64,000 bases of DNA. Origin: Psococerastis gibbosa. Lineage: Eukaryota > Arthropoda > Insecta > Psocodea > Psocidae. The notes beneath the pieces were generated by a model. That model worked only from the letters and a program-made list of their open reading frames with translations, had not been told where the DNA came from and ran no database searches. Where the stretch lies: positions 12,138,874 to 12,202,873 of the forward strand of contig OZ020490.1 in assembly GCA_963971405.1 (NCBI GenBank), read 5' to 3'. A program made the translations under genes and the position numbers. Below are positions 1-11,100 of the stretch, in pieces. The first letter of the stretch is position 1. Each line of letters begins with the position of its first letter.

Positions 1-693
1 ATTTAACAAAATTAAAATTCGCACCTTAACGCTGCTTTTAGATACTAGCTTCTAAGGCCAACAATGTTCCAAATGTTCAATACGCCTTTGCCTACAGATT
101 TGAAGAAGTTGGAATTTTCCTCAACCTTCTGTCACTGAATTGTATTCATGTTTGTGGCCACAGAAGTTTGCCCAAAACACGCTGTATGTGCACGAAAACC
201 AAAAGTAGTATGCTGACTTCATTTGGCCAAATATCTTGCGTGTTTACTTTAATTTATTAAGAATGTTTAAAGAACATATAATTGTTAATTTATATCGGAA
301 ACACCGAAGGAGCTGAAAAAAGTGTAAATAAAGGTGTATTTATGTTAAAATTTGTTTCAATTTTATTGTCGTTATGTCGTTTATATAAAATATTTTAAAG
401 GAATTAGGGCTTAATTTTGGGCTTATAACGTAAACACTTTGCCAATAAAACTTTGTGTATCCTGTATAGATTAGGAAGCATTCGGTGCTGTGAACATAGT
501 AACTGACATTCGGTACTTAAGAGGCGTTTGAAGTAGAGATCGTATGAACGTATGTCGTTGCGTATAATGTGTTTCCAGGACTATATTGAGAGGAAATCGG
601 AGTGGGAAAAGAATGATAAGTGTAAAAATCAAATATCAATCAGAAGAAAATTTTCGGATCATTTTGATACATGATACATACAAACATACACCT
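1..693. other. Non-coding, nothing recognised
   Basis: AT-rich sequence without a convincing exon, RNA gene or repeat structure. No open frame of useful length is present on either strand. Confidence 0.5.
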
Positions 694-1045
694 ATACGGG
701 CGGGCCATAACGCTAGGCGGACACGCGTAGCACCAGCCTGCCATAACGTTATCCGGTAATTTTTAAATTCCAGTTTTCTTCAATATTAATCGCTATTATT
801 GCTTTGTCTTGGGTTCAAGGTGGAAGTATGCGGCATACGAAGCCTCCTAGTTAAGTAAAAAGTTTGCAAACCGACTTAATTAATTGATAATTAATATATT
901 AGGTTTACTATAATGGCGTGTTTTCGTCGGTTCAATGCAATAGAATTGGCGCGAAATCACGGCCATCTGATTGGCTTGAAACCGCAGTGAACCGTCGGTT
1001 GAACTGTATGGACGGGCTCAGCCGAATTTTTATTTGGGGCAGGGT

Positions 1046-3014
1046 GGGGGGGGGGGGGGGGTCGCCGCAATTTAATATGATGACTTTATTGATTTTTTGC
1101 GCTACAATCTAAAACAATAATAATAAATATTAAATTAATGTAAAAAATTCTATATTTAATTTAAAAGTAGGTAGGCTACAAATATCACTAAAAAGTAAAA
1201 TAAAGTGTATGATGCTTTTGGAAAATGAATTATATTGTTAATAATTATATTATATCGTAGACTATATACGCGGCATTAACGGGGTATCTATTAGCGGCTT
1301 ACGATATTCAAACCACATTTCTGAATGTGAAAAGTTGTCATGAGATTGTTTTCAAGGGTCAACGAAATACCCAAAGCGGTTTTCTTTTTTGAGTTATAGG
1401 CTGCTCCAAATTTGCTGGATTTCTTGGAGTTTATTGGTTACCCTTGTCAAGTTGCATAACAATTAAATTTACTTGAATATTTTCAATTAGAACTCGTTCT
1501 GCCTCATAAAGTGATCTGTCGATGATCTCATGCAGTTGTGCATGATGGAGGATATAATTATTTAATTTATGATAATGATATAACATGAATCTTCACATCT
1601 GGACTGTATACAACACGATTGCATAACTAAACATTTGCAGTTTTTATAATTTTAGCCAATTAATTTCATCCACCAGCAAATAACAATGTTAAAAAATATT
1701 AAATAATAAAATAGGGCATCCATGCGTTGTTTATCAAATTCATTTTGAAAGCCTGTTGCGTGAACATAATCATTGTTATCAATTTTTGACACCGAAAAAA
1801 AACTTTAGATTATAGAAGTAAGTTATTAATATAATTATTATGTAAGTATATGTAACTGCAAACAGGGGAGCCAGAGGATATCCCCCAGGGAGGGAGAATT
1901 TGAATAAATAGGCGAAAAATAATAGGTACCGTAAATCTTGATTTTCAAAAGATAACTTCGCCTTTATGTAGGTACATTGGGACTAGGTATCTAGGGTCAA
2001 GGGTGAATTATCAAGTCAAATCCATTGGGAAAGGCACGAATTTCCGGATCTGGACTATATACAACACAGTTGCATAACTTAGCATTTGCAGATTTTGTAC
2101 TTTAGCCTATTTATCCACCAGCACTGTAAAGAAATATTAAATATTAAAATAGGGCATTCATGCGTGATTTAACCTGTTAAATTCGAAAGTCTGATGCGTG
2201 AACAGAAAAATATTCGTTGTTGATAGGATATGCTCCGTAAAGATGGGAGATACCTACAATTGCAGCTACAAGTAAACATTTAAAATACTGGTAGGAAAAA
2301 CCTTTTTTTTCCGCACCTGCCTCATTAAATATTTCCTCAGGGGGGACTCCAGCTAGTGGCGTAGCCGAGGGGGGAGGGTCAGCTGGGTCTGGACCCCCCC
2401 CCCCCCCCCCCAAATGGACACCTGTTTCCATGTTAATAAAGTTATCGTCTCCAAAATCATTTTTTTGCCGACAAACCATTTCAGGCCTATATTTTAAGAA
2501 ACTTTCCCCGGGGGAAACCGCCGGGCCCCCCTTCGGCCTGGGCAAGGGAAATTAAAATCATGCCCCTAATTAGTCCATGAGAACGGCTTTTCTATATTTT
2601 TGTAACATTTTAAAAAATCGGGGGTGGGGAAGTGCCAAATGAAACACTGCCCCCTTCGAAAGCCTATCGTAATTGGGCAAAATTTATGTATTGATGCTGC
2701 ATGAAAACCAGACCCCCCAAAAAAAATTCCGGCTACGCCATTGACTCTAGCCCCCCCCCCCCCCCCTTGCCAGTAGTGCTGCCCCAATTCTTTACCACTA
2801 CTTGACAGAGAAAGGCCATTTCATTTATGCACCTTATTGGCGCCCCAGTAATAAAAATCCAAGATCCTGAACTGATCCGGGCCCAACCCCCCCCCCCCCC
2901 CCCCCCAATGTTTGCAGCGTACACTATATACAATGGAGCGAGTTTTAAGGATTTTAAAATATTATGAAGTTACCTCACATTCAGGGATGCCAGATGACCC
3001 CCCCCCCCCCCCCC
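1046..3014. repeat. Cluster of five long poly-G/poly-C tracts
   Basis: Uninterrupted runs: G at 1046-1061, C at 2394-2411, C at 2751-2766, C at 2887-2906 and C at 2998-3014 (16 to 20 bases each). Several lie next to a GGCTACG(C/G)CA-type motif (about 2358, 2731 and 3020), which suggests they are parts of one dispersed repeat family. Glycine-rich open frames across them are artefacts of the homopolymers. Confidence 0.8.
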
Positions 3015-3061
3015 AATCTGGCTACGGTCATGGGGACATCGAAGGATCCGAAATTTAACTA

Positions 3062-3150
3062 TAGGAAAATTATTTAGCATGAAATTACTCATATTATCTA
3101 TCTACTAATTGATCAAATAGGAAAGCATGTTCGAGTAAACTCGGACCGGC
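3062..3150. repeat. Dispersed repeat containing TTCGAGTAAACTCGG
   Basis: About 90 bp here reappear inverted at about 24172-24262. Shorter versions occur at 22905-22940 and 48885-48915. The core TTCGAGTAAACTCGG is an imperfect palindrome. The family is not identified. Confidence 0.6.
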
Positions 3151-3849
3151 TCTTTTAGTTTTCCCAAACACCAGTCTAAAACTCAATGTCCATTCATCGA
3201 ACAAAGTCGCAGCTGCATATGGCTATGAACTGTCCAATAAGGGATCCCTATAGCGACGTTGTACGGTCACGGAATTACCGCCTAACGTTATGCAAATCAG
3301 AGTGATGGTTCATCGCCCATAAGAAAATACACACCGCTACCGGATAACGTTATGGCCCGCTCGTACATTTTTTTAACCCAGATTGCCTACGACTATTGAA
3401 TTCGATTTGTATAAAAAAAAACGATCGCTCATAACTTATCAATCCATTAGACGGTCTGCACACATTTTAATACCTCACAGTTTAGTATTGGAATAGAACA
3501 TGGGCAAAAGTACCATTTTACCTATATTTAAAAGTCATAACTTGTGAGACACATTTAAACATTTTCTCTGTATTTGCTATACTTATTAATTAACGTATTC
3601 GCCTCCTTTTTGAGCAAGTCATTCTGAAACAAAAAGAAATTATATTTATACTTCAAATATACAATATTTGGGCGTTGGCTAGTAAGTAAGTAAAAATATT
3701 TCAGAACATAACAATAGATATTGCCAATTACGAAAAATGTGCGTTAGCTACCATCTTGCCAACTACAAGCTACTTTCCAACCGAAATATGAAAATAAGCC
3801 GTATATTTAAAGTGCAACAATGTCATCTAATCTGTTTACTGTAGTTAAT

Positions 3850-4165
3850 GGAGTTCGTAAGACTGTTGTTTTTCCAACGCCTGCTTTCAGCATTTCTGCT
3901 TTTAGGCAACCCTGTCAGCCTAGCGGGTGAAGTGAGTCTATTAACCTGAGGCTCCCTAGGGGCAGACTCCTTCACCTCGGGGAGAAGGGGAGTTAACTGA
4001 CAGGGTAGACCTCCTGATTATCGTGGATTCCGAACCACTTGGGGAACAAAGTAAAATCACCCGATTAATTCGGAGCTGACCAGGACTCGACACGCACTTA
4101 AACTGTTCCCCTGCTAACGCTGTGCACTCTACTAGTTTGGTGCAGTTTTTAACAGGCTCTGTTCC
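3850..4165 (-). mobile_element. SINE-like retroposon of an unassigned family (copy 1)
   Basis: On the minus strand this matches the copies at about 55880-56270 and 59790-60168, and a partial copy at 40190-40345. Shared landmarks are a start near the motif GTTGAATCCA, AGCGTTAGCAGGGG, a conserved GTTCCCCAAGTGGTT block and an end near CAGGCGTTGGAA. The 60-kb copy ends in poly-A with a target duplication, so the family is retroposed. No protein is encoded, and I found no clear tRNA-type A/B boxes. Confidence 0.6.
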
Positions 4166-4276
4166 GTTGGATTCAAGACAGTTGCTGAGTGGCTAGGCGA
4201 CGCGAATGTATTATACCTGGCGAAGCAGCTTAGTCCAGGTGCTGAAGCAACTATTTACCTGAGCTACAGAAATGTG

Positions 4277-4658
4277 TAAGGTGCCCATTCCATTGACCGG
4301 CTAGGGCTATTTCCAACAACGGTGACGTGGTAGCAGACATTCAAGACTTGGGTGGCGTTTCCACCGACCTCGCATTGCAGAATTGACGGAAATGTTAATT
4401 TTCCTCTATGTCATAGTTAAAATTGATCAATGATCATACAGTAAAATCACAAACTAAAATTAAAAAATGGCGTTATGGGATATGTTAATTACAAACATTT
4501 TAATAGATTTCTATAAAAAGAAAAACAAACATTTCCATCAATGTCATTTGCAATCTGCAATGCTAGATCAATGGAAACCCCGCCTAAGTCTTGAATGTGT
4601 GCTACCACGTCACTGTTTTTGGAAATAGCCCTAGCCGGTCAATGGAATGGGCGCCTAA
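4277..4658. mobile_element. Composite fold-back element (outer palindrome with inner palindrome)
   Basis: The outer arms begin TAAGGTGCCCATTCCATTG and run to GACGTGGTAGCAGACATTC, then return inverted at the right end. An inner palindrome starting near GGCGTTTCCACCGACCTCGC sits in the middle; its own inverted right end includes GGAAACCCCGCCTAAG. The same composite occurs at 26564-26932, and the inner unit alone at 61292-61553. It encodes no protein. Confidence 0.75.
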
Positions 4659-5090
4659 GTAGAGGGGCACAGTGGGAAACCTCAGGTTACAATAAGGAGG
4701 TGAACCGGGTTAAAATATGTCAAAGGCTGCCGTAAGGGCTACCAAACCCGACTATTTTCGTACTGACCTTTCAGCCAGACCAGATACTCAAAGAACCCGC
4801 CTAATCATTTAGACCCGGTACACAAGGGCAATTGGCATGCCAGTGACTCGCTAAGAAAGTTATCACTGAAAGGAAAATAAAGCAAGAAAATTGTCTATAT
4901 ATTCAATTTGGCCCACTCTTACGATTAACCATCATTGTTGCAAATGGGTAGTTGGAAAACTACAAAGTCAACTTCAGAAGATTTTTGAGACTGGAGTGAA
5001 GCACGGTTTTCTCCTCAGCACGTGGTATCTAGCCTGGCTGAGTAATATTCAAATATTTTTATACATTTTCAAGACATACCAACAGTTCTG
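4659..5090. other. Presumed 3' flank of the RMDN gene
   Basis: No gene or clear repeat. The stretch lies just downstream of the inferred end of the minus-strand RMDN gene and may hold its 3' UTR. A canonical AATAAA on the minus strand was not evident. Confidence 0.35.
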
Positions 5091-5147
5091 TTAAAGGTCA
5101 GAGAGAGAGGTGCAAGCTTTCCTTATGAGGATTTCCTTAACTTCGAC
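5091..5147 (-). CDS. RMDN: RMDN terminal exon, candidate
   Basis: In the phase required after exon 5, an AG acceptor at 5148-5149 is followed by VEVKEILIRKACTSLSDL and a TAA stop at 5091-5093. The KEILIRK stretch resembles the charged C-terminal helix of RMDN proteins, but the polypyrimidine tract is poor and the call rests mainly on phase and position. Confidence 0.35.
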   Translation of the reverse strand, partial: VEVKEILIRKACTSLSDL

Positions 5148-8100
5148 CTAAACACGTTTAGTGGCAATGCTCTGGTTTCCTGGTCGAATTAGTGGTAAAT
5201 CTTAACTGCCAGTAATCCGTTGAATTCTTCACTCTGTTTGTTCTGTTACATGGGACTTCCACGTTTCTATTTTGTACGAATCTAGTGTTGTGATTATACT
5301 GGGGCGTTCGGTACAGGTCCTGCCGTTCGTGAGCATGTACAGCACATTTATAATATTATGTTAAGGGCCAACCGGAGTCGCCCATATTCCATTTTCTGTT
5401 CAAACTTCAATGTCTCATGAAATATGGAACGCAGAACAATGAAAAAATGCTGAGTCGCAAGAATTTTTTCTCCTAATTTTGATACATAGTATGTGGCCTT
5501 AACTAACCCCAATTCGCCACAGTTGATGAACTCCTTCAACTTGAACTCCTGAGTTACCGTTATTTTTTGCGTATCAAGTTCACTAACTTATCGACTAGCC
5601 GATCGGTATTGATGATTGCAACATACTATGTATCAAAATTAGGAGAAAAAATTCTTCTTGCGACTCAGCATTTTTTCATTGCTCAACGTTCGATATTTCA
5701 TGGGAAATTGAAGTTTGCGCAGAAATGGAATATCGGCGACTCCGGTTTGCCCTTAATGTTACCTGTGGAGTATCTGAAATGTCGCTAACTGTTTTATCCA
5801 GCCATCTAATACCGTTGCAATAGTCGCTATTCGATATGTAACACTTGGCAAGAAGCAGTCTGTTGTCAGGGAATGATTGTGGAGATAATTGCTCGCACTG
5901 CAAACCGTCCGCAATAGCATCGTCTAAGGTAACTTGGGGTAATGAGCCAAATAACGTGGCCGCCAGTTTTTTCTCTATCCAAGTCATATTCGCTATCTGG
6001 AAAATAAGAATCAATTAATAATAGTCTCTATTCTGTTCTAATAACAACAATAGTGGTACTTGAGTATATGACTAGTTTACTATGAAATGAAAATACAAGC
6101 CTTAGCAAAGAATTTATTTCTTCACTATTATTTTATATATATTATTTATATATATATATATTATATATATTGTTTTATTGTCTTATGCGGCCTTGGAGTG
6201 AGGAGTTAATTTATTTCATCAAAATGACTCCAAGCTGTTAACAAAATATTTAGCAATCACTGCCTTAAGCAGTAACTTTCATATTTTTTCCACTGCACTA
6301 ACGCTTACTTACTAGCCAACACCCACCCTTGGCATGCCGGCCATTTGGTGACGCGCTGACCAGTAGCGACGTGCTGTGACGTGGAACTCGTCTTCACTCG
6401 TGCACTAAAGCCACATCCGTAAAACTCCATATCTTCTGGTTGGTAGTTGATTGACAAATGCACAGGTTTTAGTTGGTAACTGCACCAATGCAATCAAACC
6501 TTCTTCTTGTTGTGCTGACAACTGTCCTAAATGACATAATAATGATTTACTTTGAACAGCTAGGTCTAAAGGTGACACACGTGTGCACCAGTGTACCTAT
6601 GGCCTACTGTCATCAATGTCAAAATACCAAACATTACAACCGCTCACTCCCACTCATCTAAGAAGTAAACCAAACCAAATATCTCGGTATAGTTATAGAT
6701 AGCAAATTTAACTGGAAAGAGCAGATTGGCAACCTTGTAAAAAAATTAAGAAAAACTATTTACAAATTTGTACAAATGAGAAATATAGCAAATCCAAACA
6801 TTTTAAGAAGCATTTACTATGCACTAATACACTCAAACATAGAATATGGAATTATATATAATATAATTATATATATACCAACGCAAAAAATATCGAAGTC
6901 TTACACATTACAGCATAGCAGAACGGATACCTGGACCCGGTCAAAAACTCTGTACTTAGCTTGTTCAGGCTACACTTATCACTGGTTTCCCCGCCAAATT
7001 GCGTACTTCTCTTGTGCAGGCTACACTAGCAGCCATATTGATAACAGTCTCCAACCACGGGATGGCATAATCCGGTTGAACATAACCACAACACCAGATA
7101 CAAACAAGGAATACCACTAACTATCAACAAACCCAGCACAACTAGAATTATTAAATCGGCAAAATATACCGCTCTTAATATATACAATAACCTACCAATA
7201 AGTATAAGAAACAGCCCTACCTTAAAAATATTTATTGAAAAAAATAAATAGACATCTAAACAAGTAAACATAAAGGATATAAAAACCAAAACTAAAAACG
7301 CGCAACCTAAAACACAACATCACCAACCTTTACCGTACCCTATCCTAACTAACATTAACCTGTCACTTACAGACTAACTTAATTATACTAATAACGATTC
7401 CCTGTGACCAAACAAGGCACTGCCTGTGGCTAAAGGAAAATAAAATGTTTAAAAAAAAAAAGGGAAATAAATATATTATTATTATTATTATGTGCGTCAT
7501 TATTAGCCAATCAGAGCGCTAGTTACATGTCTTTTAGACTACAGATGGGTAGGCTCCCTGAAGTGATAAAAGACATGTAACGGCGATTTAGAGGACAATT
7601 CGCAGACGAGCAGCTGACAATTCGCAGACAAGTAGCTGACAATAGTAAGAGAGAACGACTACAAGAATGCGTCTAGGGTAAGTGTCAGTATTATAATATA
7701 TATTATTAATTTTTTAATCATTTAAGTCTATTTTATATACAGCCTCCTATATGGTAAACTAAACCATAACATTCTTCTTCTTCAGCCAACGCCCGTCCTT
7801 GGCTAGTAGGCCATTTGACGCCGTGCCACGTAGTAATTGGGCCAATCCCTCATGTGTCTCAGTTCGGTTTTCTACCTTAATGTCAATGTAGCTGAATAGG
7901 TGATCGGCATTCCCCTCCCCTTGGAAGCAGATCATCATCATCATCAAACTTATCCAGAACACAGTCAAAATATTCAATGTAACTTACCTCAAATTTAAAA
8001 CGGCACAGTAGATGATACAAACTGTAGTCATCAGGCTTGGCGGTAAGCGCGATTTCTAAATGTTTTTGGAAGACAACGGCATTTTCAATTTTTTCTTTTG

Positions 8101-11100
8101 TCGGCAAAAAATCGTTTTTCATCCCCGTCAATATGGCAAACCACTTGTTCGCATCGCCGTGTGATTTATTCTTTTTTATAGCAGCTTTGGCGTATGTCAA
8201 GCCTGATAAAAAATTAAATCCTTTGTTATTATTATTATTCATAACGGCGCGTTGCGACGGTGTCATTGTTTTCCTATTTATACGTTAGTATAACTAAAGC
8301 TTTGTGATGGTCGAAATTTTAAATTTCGAGATTTTAATGGAATTACCCGTTTCGAGGCCAGGACCAAAACAGTGGATATTGACGAAGTGAAATTAGAATA
8401 TGTGACAAGTTTGGGGCAGTACCGGATTATCCCATGGGCCCTTTCTAAAAATAAAATAATTTTAAACTTGAAAACAATTTCCAAGCAGTTTTGAAATTGG
8501 CGGATTAAACGGGTTTTTTTTCGAAATGTTGGCCCCATGGGGGTTAACCCGGCACTGAGTTTGGGAATTGGGATTGGGAGTCCCAATTTGGGACGCGAGC
8601 AAGCTACAAACCTTCCTCAATAGCGGTTTTCTTCCGCTCCTTATCTTCTGTAGCTGCTGCCTCCAATCGATAAGCTTTAGCTAACCTCCACAGGAAATTA
8701 ACATTTTCACCATGGCTGCCAACATTTGAAAGTAAAAGACGTTTTGCCTCCTGCCGCTCTTCCTCAGATCCTGCCATAAGCGCGTCCGCTTTGTGAAATA
8801 ACGCTTGCGTTTCTTCGCTTTCTTCATTTTCCTGGTTTTGCCGCAAAGATACTTTCATTCTGGAAAATGTAACTTTATTTCACAAATTGAAGAACTATGC
8901 AAAAAATTCGTTAAAAATGTTAATAGGTAATCCTAGGTTGGCACAATTTTAAAGAGTTTTTTCTAAATGTTTGCATCCCTATTTAAACGCTAACAAGCAA
9001 AGGGAAGGTTATAATTTTGTGAGATCAAACGTACCGATTCCAAAAAATCATAAATCATATTTTTACCACAAAATAATTATGAACGCTGTGTGGCTAGTCC
9101 TGGTGCGATTATTGTTGTGACTGCACCCCTTAACTTACTCGAAATGCAATGAGATTAGTTGACTTTTACTTATAAAGAATTAGGAAAATTTGTTTCCTAT
9201 GCCTGACCTGTAGTAACTGAAAGTAATTAATTTCTACAGATGGAATTCGAAACATGACCTATTGGCTATTTTATAGCACATATCAAGTTGTTTCACATTT
9301 CAAAAGGGTGAGGTTTTGATGAAAAATAATAGTTGTGCTTGAGGAGCCGCAGTGGGGCAAAAACCCGCGCCGTGGTTGGGGCACGGATTCTAATTTTAGT
9401 TCAAACCATGATAATTGGGAGCTTTTGTAGATATACTTCGCCCCAGGAATTGAAGTCAGTGTCTGGCAAAACCTAATATTTCGATACTACTGAAGATGGT
9501 GGATTAGAGTACAATTTTAGACTATGTTTTACAAAAACGCATCGAGAACGTCTAAAGTTGAGTGGACGAACAATGTCTTTGATTACGAAAAACGGTTTGA
9601 CAGTGGGCAACGGCGTGTGCGGGTCTTTGCCCCAATCGTGGGGCAAAGACGAAAAGGTGTTAAGGTCTTAATTAGTTGTAGAGTAAGAATAGTGGCTATG
9701 AAATTAATGGAATTAGTTTGAGGTGGGTTCACCCGAAAAGTGCGGGTCTTTACTCCTCTTCCCTGCCCTAAGATATGATAAACTCACAGTGTATAATTAC
9801 AAGACGTCATTGTTTCAAAGTACTCTATCTACTTTCAGGATTGGGGATGGATTTCTTCAACACACAACAGCTCCAGGACATTCACTTGTTTCCCACTATT
9901 AATTATTTTAATTAACGCATTTGATTGTTATTTACATTTAGTGTTCAATTAATTGCAAGAGCACATTGGGATAAATTTAGCCAGGAAAAAGATCGCGTTT
10001 ACTTTCTTGCCTTACCAAATTGGCAATCAAACTAAGATATCATATCTAGATATGGTTTGACATTGATAAATACTGATAACAAAAGAAAATAAAAGCTATT
10101 ATTATTATATTTACACAGAATCTTCATTCCTGCAGTGTGTCATTATTTATACCAGCAATATCCGCATTCGCTGCACTTTTTGTTGCCAAAAATTAACTAT
10201 TCCTAACTGAAACCGTTTTCAGTAATTAAACTAAAATATGAATAATCTCTTGAGCATTAATACTAATTTGAATATAGTGGACGGTCAGCATCGGAGATAA
10301 GCGCATGTCAGCAGGTCAACAGATAATATTATACTCGTAGAGTATTTCAAAGCGCTCGTGCTCTGCGAGCTTATTTGTTTATTTTGAAGGTAGTTGAAGA
10401 TTCTGTAAATTTCTGGAAGACAAAGAAAACAGTCGGCGTGCGAAGAGAGGATTGGAGGAAATGGAGACGAAGACTAAGTAAGGGACGCGTATCCAACCAG
10501 AGTAAGCAAAAGAAGAACTCTGGTTGCATTGCATCGATAAGTAAAAGAAGAGCTCACTGGGTTGGACATTTGCTTCGACACGAGAACTTCATAAGCTGCA
10601 TGATAGAGGGAAAATAGAAGGCGTCAACCGACCTGGGCGCCCGAGAAAAGAGTATATGCAGTAAGTTATGGAGGATTTAGGGGCCAATACATACGTGGAG
10701 CTGAAGGATCGAGGGGAGTGGAGGCATCGATGCCACATGTTGCTGCCAAATAGCCAGCCGGAACTTGAAGAAGAAGACCTGTACTTGGTTAAGTGATGCT
10801 TTCATCGTTTCATTGCGTTAATGGTAAGCTTGTCTCAACTTGTCCATTATCGCTTGTAGCCGGTGTAGGTTGACATCGAGAACGTATACCAGTTCGCCAC
10901 TGGCCAAAAATGCATACAGAAACAATACAAATACACGGGGTCGTTGGCATCGTACAAGGGACCTATGGGCCACAATACACGTAAGTACGCCTGGGTCCAT
11001 AAAAAGGCATTTAAAAACAAGTAATAGATTCTGAAAATTAAATGGAGGACGATTCTGTGGAGGGTGGGACTCCAACCGGAGCAAGTTTTGAATGATCAGA

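Larger units (their letters stand above)
694..3367. mobile_element. Candidate non-autonomous DNA transposon with inverted ends
   Basis: The left end (from about 694) and the right end (to about 3367) read as inverted copies of GCGGGCCATAACG. The motif GCCATAACGTTATCCGGTA occurs inside the left end (about 741-760) and inverted at the right end (about 3339-3357). A variant (GCATAACGTTAGGCGGTAA) sits near 3263-3285. Repeated subterminal motifs in inverted order are typical of DNA transposons. No transposase frame is present, and the interior is AT-rich with several long G/C homopolymers. The element class is unknown and I could not fix a target duplication. Confidence 0.45.

Noticed and set aside
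918..2933. Glycine-rich open frames on both strands at the left end
   Set aside because: They exist only because poly-G/poly-C tracts cannot contain stops. They have no domain, codon bias or splice context.
5348..5788. Two similar frames on opposite strands (each containing YYVSKLGEKIL)
   Set aside because: They are the two arms of the inverted-repeat MITE at 5361-5756, so the similarity is palindromic, not paralogy of genes.
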